From Lachnospiraceae bacterium (GTDB lineage Bacteria > Bacillota > Clostridia > Lachnospirales > Lachnospiraceae): DNA of 64,000 bases. A model generated the notes under the pieces. The model saw nothing but the letters and a program-made list of their open reading frames with translations. It was not told where the DNA came from and did not search any database. The translations under genes and the position numbers were made by a program. Each line of letters begins with the position of its first letter. Position 1 is the first letter of the stretch. Shown one piece after another: positions 60,542-64,000 of the stretch. The stretch covers positions 47,099 to 111,098 of the forward strand of contig QXWW01000011.1 in the NCBI GenBank assembly GCA_009911185.1. Direction: 5' to 3'.

Positions 60542-62614
60542 GTGATTAAATTTGGAAAAGGAGTGGTGAAATGCAGGGTATTGATTTTAATTGTCGCATT
60601 TATACTGCTAATACCGTCTGCAATTAGTTTTATCAATACAAGGATCAATTTTGACATCCTTTCTTATCTTCCAAGTGAAATAGAAACGATGAAAGGCCAG
60701 GATATTATGGTAGAGGAATTTGGATCCGGAGCCATATCCTTTATTATTCTTGAAAATATGGACGACAGGGATGTGGAAACTCTGGAAGAAGAAATTAGTG
60801 GATTGGAGGGAGTGAAAGATACTCTGTGGTATGGTTCTGTTACATCTCTCTCTGTTCCGCGGGAGGCTCTGCCGGATAAATTATATGATTTTTTTAATAA
60901 CAAAGATGCAAACAGTCAGCTTATGGCAGTTATATTCTCAGATACCATGGGAGCAGATGAAACCATGGATGCCATTGACAAGATGAATAAGATGGTGGAA
61001 GGTCATTGCTTTGTCAGCGGCATGGGAGCGGTCAATACGGATACAAAGAATATGATTATGCAGCAAACGCCGATTTACATTGGGATTGCTGTTCTGCTTT
61101 GTTTTCTGGTGATGGCGATTACAATGGATTCCGTTTTGGCCCCGGTGCTGTTTTTGTTTGGCATTGGGATGGCGATTGTGTATAACCTTGGAACGAATTT
61201 TATCCAGGGAGAGATTTCGTATCTGACATTAACGCTGTCAGCGGTATTGCAGCTGGCGGTCACTCTGGATTATTCGATTTTCCTGTGGCATAGCTACCAG
61301 GAGCAGATTCAGCGGTTTGACGGTGATAAAAAGCGTGCAATGGCTCATGCAATTTCCCATACCCTTGCGTCTGTGACTGGAAGTTCCATTACTACGGTTG
61401 CCGGGTTTTTGGCTTTGTGCTTTATGACTTTTACACTGGGACTCGATTTAGGGGTGGTCATGGCGAAAGGTGTTGTCATAGGAGTGATTGGATGCGTGAC
61501 AATTCTTCCATCCATGATTCTCGTATGCGACAAGGGAATTGAAAAAACAAGGCATAAAGTCCTGATGCCAAATTTATCAAAAATTTGTAACGGAATTACA
61601 AAGCATTACCGCCTGATCCTTGTAATATTTCTTATTATTTTAGTACCGGCACTGTATGGATACACTCATACAAATGTATATTATGATCTGGCTTCAGCCA
61701 TGCCGGATTCTACATTAAGCAAGCAGGCCAATGATAAATTGAAAGAGCAGTACAATATGGGGGCGACACATATTATCCTTGCGCCAAGTGATATGCCGGC
61801 GAGGGACAGTAGAAATATGATGACAGATATTGATAAGGTAGACGGTGTCAAGATGGCGGCTTCTTTTGATTCTATACTTGGTCCGGCAATTCCAGAAGAA
61901 TTTGTTCCGGATGACCTGAAAGATGTATTCAAGAATGGGGAGTATCAGATGATGCTCATTTCATCTGAGTATGACACAGCATCGGATGAGGTAAATGCGC
62001 AGGTAGATGAAATTAACCGGATTGTGCATACATATGGAGAAAATATTATGCTCATTGGAGAAGCGCCATGCACAAAAGACTTGATTACAATAACAGATGA
62101 GGATTTTAAGAGGGTCAGTACAGTATCCATTGGAGCGATTTTTTTAATTATTCTTTTGGTGTTTAAATCCATATCGCTTCCAGCCGTGCTTGTTATGGTT
62201 ATAGAGTTTGCCATTTTTGTGAACATGGGTCTTACTACTTATACAGGAACTGTAATACCGTTTATTGCCAGCGTAGTAATTGGTACGATTCAGCTAGGGG
62301 CAACGGTAGATTATGCGATATTGATGACGAATAAATACAAAAGAAACCGCTCCGAAGGGATGGAGAAACAACCGGCGGTTGCAAAAGCACTTGGGGATTC
62401 CGTCATGTCTATTATTGTCAGTGCACTTTGTTTTTTTGCGGCAACATTTGGTGTCGGCGCTTATTCCAATATAGATATGGTCAGCCAGCTTTGTATTCTT
62501 TTATCCCGTGGCGCAGTCATCAGCATGTTTGTGGTGATATTCGTGTTGCCAGCTATGTTTATGGCATTTGATAAGATGATTTGTGTGACGAGCATAGGTT
62601 TTCGTAAAAAATAA
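60542..62614 (+). CDS. MMPL-family (RND-like) transporter
   Basis: The 690-residue protein has twelve membrane helices in two repeats of one plus five, with large extracellular loops after helices 1 and 7. LAVTLDYSIFLWHSYQEQ and LGATVDYAILMTNKYKRN are the paired aspartate-tyrosine motifs that carry protons in MMPL transporters. Family members export lipids or hydrophobic compounds. The start is a GTG at 60542 after GAAGG. The YhgE-like gene follows 24 bp downstream, a common pairing in Firmicutes, and the TetR gene lies upstream. Confidence 0.92.
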   Translation: MIKFGKGVVKCRVLILIVAFILLIPSAISFINTRINFDILSYLPSEIETMKGQDIMVEEFGSGAISFIILENMDDRDVETLEEEISGLEGVKDTLWYGSVTSLSVPREALPDKLYDFFNNKDANSQLMAVIFSDTMGADETMDAIDKMNKMVEGHCFVSGMGAVNTDTKNMIMQQTPIYIGIAVLLCFLVMAITMDSVLAPVLFLFGIGMAIVYNLGTNFIQGEISYLTLTLSAVLQLAVTLDYSIFLWHSYQEQIQRFDGDKKRAMAHAISHTLASVTGSSITTVAGFLALCFMTFTLGLDLGVVMAKGVVIGVIGCVTILPSMILVCDKGIEKTRHKVLMPNLSKICNGITKHYRLILVIFLIILVPALYGYTHTNVYYDLASAMPDSTLSKQANDKLKEQYNMGATHIILAPSDMPARDSRNMMTDIDKVDGVKMAASFDSILGPAIPEEFVPDDLKDVFKNGEYQMMLISSEYDTASDEVNAQVDEINRIVHTYGENIMLIGEAPCTKDLITITDEDFKRVSTVSIGAIFLIILLVFKSISLPAVLVMVIEFAIFVNMGLTTYTGTVIPFIASVVIGTIQLGATVDYAILMTNKYKRNRSEGMEKQPAVAKALGDSVMSIIVSALCFFAATFGVGAYSNIDMVSQLCILLSRGAVISMFVVIFVLPAMFMAFDKMICVTSIGFRKK

Positions 62615-62638
62615 TTATTTTGACAGGAGGATTATACA

Positions 62639-64000
62639 ATGAAATTACCAGAATTAAACAAGAAATTTGCAAACAGGTTTTCTGTTCGTATGGCGGCCGG
62701 CGTACTTACGGTTGTGGTGTTTGGCAACAGCATGAGTGCATATACGGTATATGCTGAAAAAAATGGAAATATCACGCAGGAGGCTTCTAAGGCTTCAGGA
62801 AATCCTGAAAAAACAGAGGATGCAGAAAATGAAACAAATAAGAATAAGGAAAAAGATGAAAAACAGGAAACCGTTTATTTTATGTCCGATGCAAAAGGAA
62901 CAATCCGGGATACCATAGTTATCGATCACCTTTTAAACAAAGACGGGGCAGAAACGATAGAGGATCATTCTACGCTGATCGGGATTGAGAATGTGAAAGG
63001 TTCTGAAACGTTCAAACAAAGCGGCGAATCCATTACATGGGAGGCAAAGGGCAATGACATTTACTATCGGGGAAAAACATCGAAAGAAGCTCCTGTTTCC
63101 CAGAAAGTAACATACTTGCTGGATGGGAAAGAAATGTCTCCGGAAGAGATTGCAGGAAAATCAGGGAAGGTTACGATTCGTTTTGACTATACAAACAATA
63201 CTTCTTATACGGCGAAAATTGACGGAGAGAACCGAACGGTAAAGGTTCCCCTTGCGGCAGTCACGATTTTGATGCTGGATGATAAGTTTTCCAATATCGA
63301 AGTGACCAATGGAAGAGTTGAGATGAACGGTGAAAATGACGTTGTTATTGGATATGCCTTTCCCGGCATGAAAGAAAGTCTCGAAATGAAAGACGGTGAT
63401 TTGGACGATGATGTGGAAATTCCAGAATATTTTGAGATGACTGCGGACGTGGAGAATTTCGAATTGTCTGGAGCCATGACGCTGGTTGCCAATGTAGATG
63501 AAATGCTCTCTTCCGATGAGAATGGAAAGATAGATGAAAAGATAGATGATATGGACGAAGCTGTGGATGACCTTGTGGATGCAACAGATCAGCTTGTGGA
63601 TGGTTCTGATGAATTGGCAGACGGAACGGATAGCTTAAAGGATGGCATGGATGAGTTCGGCGAGGGTACAGATGCTTTAAAAGACGGTATAGCTTCTTAT
63701 ACAAGCGGGGTTTCCCAATTGTCAGACGGAATTTCACAGCTTTCGGGGAAAACGCCGGAACTTTCTGACGGTGTCAGTTCCTTAAACAGTAGCGCATCTA
63801 TCCTGTTCCAGGGGGTTTCGAAGCTGGATGCCTCTTTGAACACTGCTTTTACGGATAAGGAGAAAAAAGTACTGCAAAAGCAGGTGGGCGATATGGTTGC
63901 GGCGGAAGAGAAAAACATTAAAGAATCTGCAAAGACCATTATTGAGGAGCAGTCTGGTTCCATTAAAGGGCAGGCGCAGGCGGCAGTGGATGCCCAGGCC
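62639..64000 (+). CDS. Secreted YhgE/Pip-like protein, N-terminal part
   Basis: The frame opens at the ATG at 62639 (AGGAGG nine bases upstream) and remains open for 454 codons to the window edge, so the gene is cut off. A signal peptide (about 1-40, ending SAYTVYAE) is followed by a charged linker and a beta-rich region. A long helical part with repeated LVDGSDELADGTDSLKDG-type units (about 315-380) follows, the pattern of YhgE/Pip and related phage-infection-protein families. Such proteins usually end with several membrane helices and occur next to MMPL exporters. The open end is the reason it is easy to miss. Confidence 0.8.
   Translation, partial: MKLPELNKKFANRFSVRMAAGVLTVVVFGNSMSAYTVYAEKNGNITQEASKASGNPEKTEDAENETNKNKEKDEKQETVYFMSDAKGTIRDTIVIDHLLNKDGAETIEDHSTLIGIENVKGSETFKQSGESITWEAKGNDIYYRGKTSKEAPVSQKVTYLLDGKEMSPEEIAGKSGKVTIRFDYTNNTSYTAKIDGENRTVKVPLAAVTILMLDDKFSNIEVTNGRVEMNGENDVVIGYAFPGMKESLEMKDGDLDDDVEIPEYFEMTADVENFELSGAMTLVANVDEMLSSDENGKIDEKIDDMDEAVDDLVDATDQLVDGSDELADGTDSLKDGMDEFGEGTDALKDGIASYTSGVSQLSDGISQLSGKTPELSDGVSSLNSSASILFQGVSKLDASLNTAFTDKEKKVLQKQVGDMVAAEEKNIKESAKTIIEEQSGSIKGQAQAAVDAQA

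Overview
The window looks like a chromosome segment of a motile, anaerobic Lachnospiraceae-type gut Clostridium. The grounds are strong GGAGG ribosome-binding sites, a Gram-positive ffh-rpsP-khpA-rimM-trmD-rplS-lepB-rbgA-rnhB block, a clostridial crotonase, a pyruvate:ferredoxin oxidoreductase, a flagellin, FIVAR/Big_2 and BspA-like surface proteins, and remnants of clostridial conjugative elements (TnpV, Maff2, VirD4). The genus cannot be fixed from sequence reading alone.

1-9 kb: the end of a GH13 oligo-1,6-glucosidase, then a restriction-modification operon in which a double D12-class adenine methyltransferase is followed by McrB-like and McrC-like subunits. Next come proC on the minus strand and an lrgA-lrgB-gntR unit whose promoter carries a perfect FadR/PdhR-type operator. 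9-16 kb: a flagellin (minus), rarA, a solitary crotonase (minus) and an XRE-regulator/ABC-exporter operon (minus).

16-40 kb is mostly backbone. ylxM-ffh, rpsP-khpA and rimM-trmD are followed by a 2.3 kb secreted FIVAR/Big_2 protein with its own promoter and terminator, which splits trmD from rplS. Then come rplS, two signal peptidase I genes around rbgA, rnhB, a FliK-like and an FlhB-like protein, yraN and pgeF. An ABC-F ATPase (minus), a large PAS/GGDEF/GAF/GGDEF/EAL protein and the pyruvate:ferredoxin oxidoreductase follow.

40-59 kb is accessory and rich in decayed mobile DNA: IS630-like, VirD4/TraG, TnpV, DUF772-type transposase, Maff2 and Rpn-like remnants. Intact cargo lies between them: a MATE pump with a cytidylate-kinase-like gene, a LysR regulator with a heterodimeric ABC exporter, an AraC-ClpP pair, an SdpR/SdpI-type immunity cluster with an ABC transporter, a MarR-MATE pair and a small haem-type membrane protein. 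The 52-58 kb part is visibly more AT-rich than the backbone. The window ends in a TetR-regulated locus with a small unknown protein, an MMPL transporter and the start of a YhgE/Pip-like secreted protein that runs off the edge.
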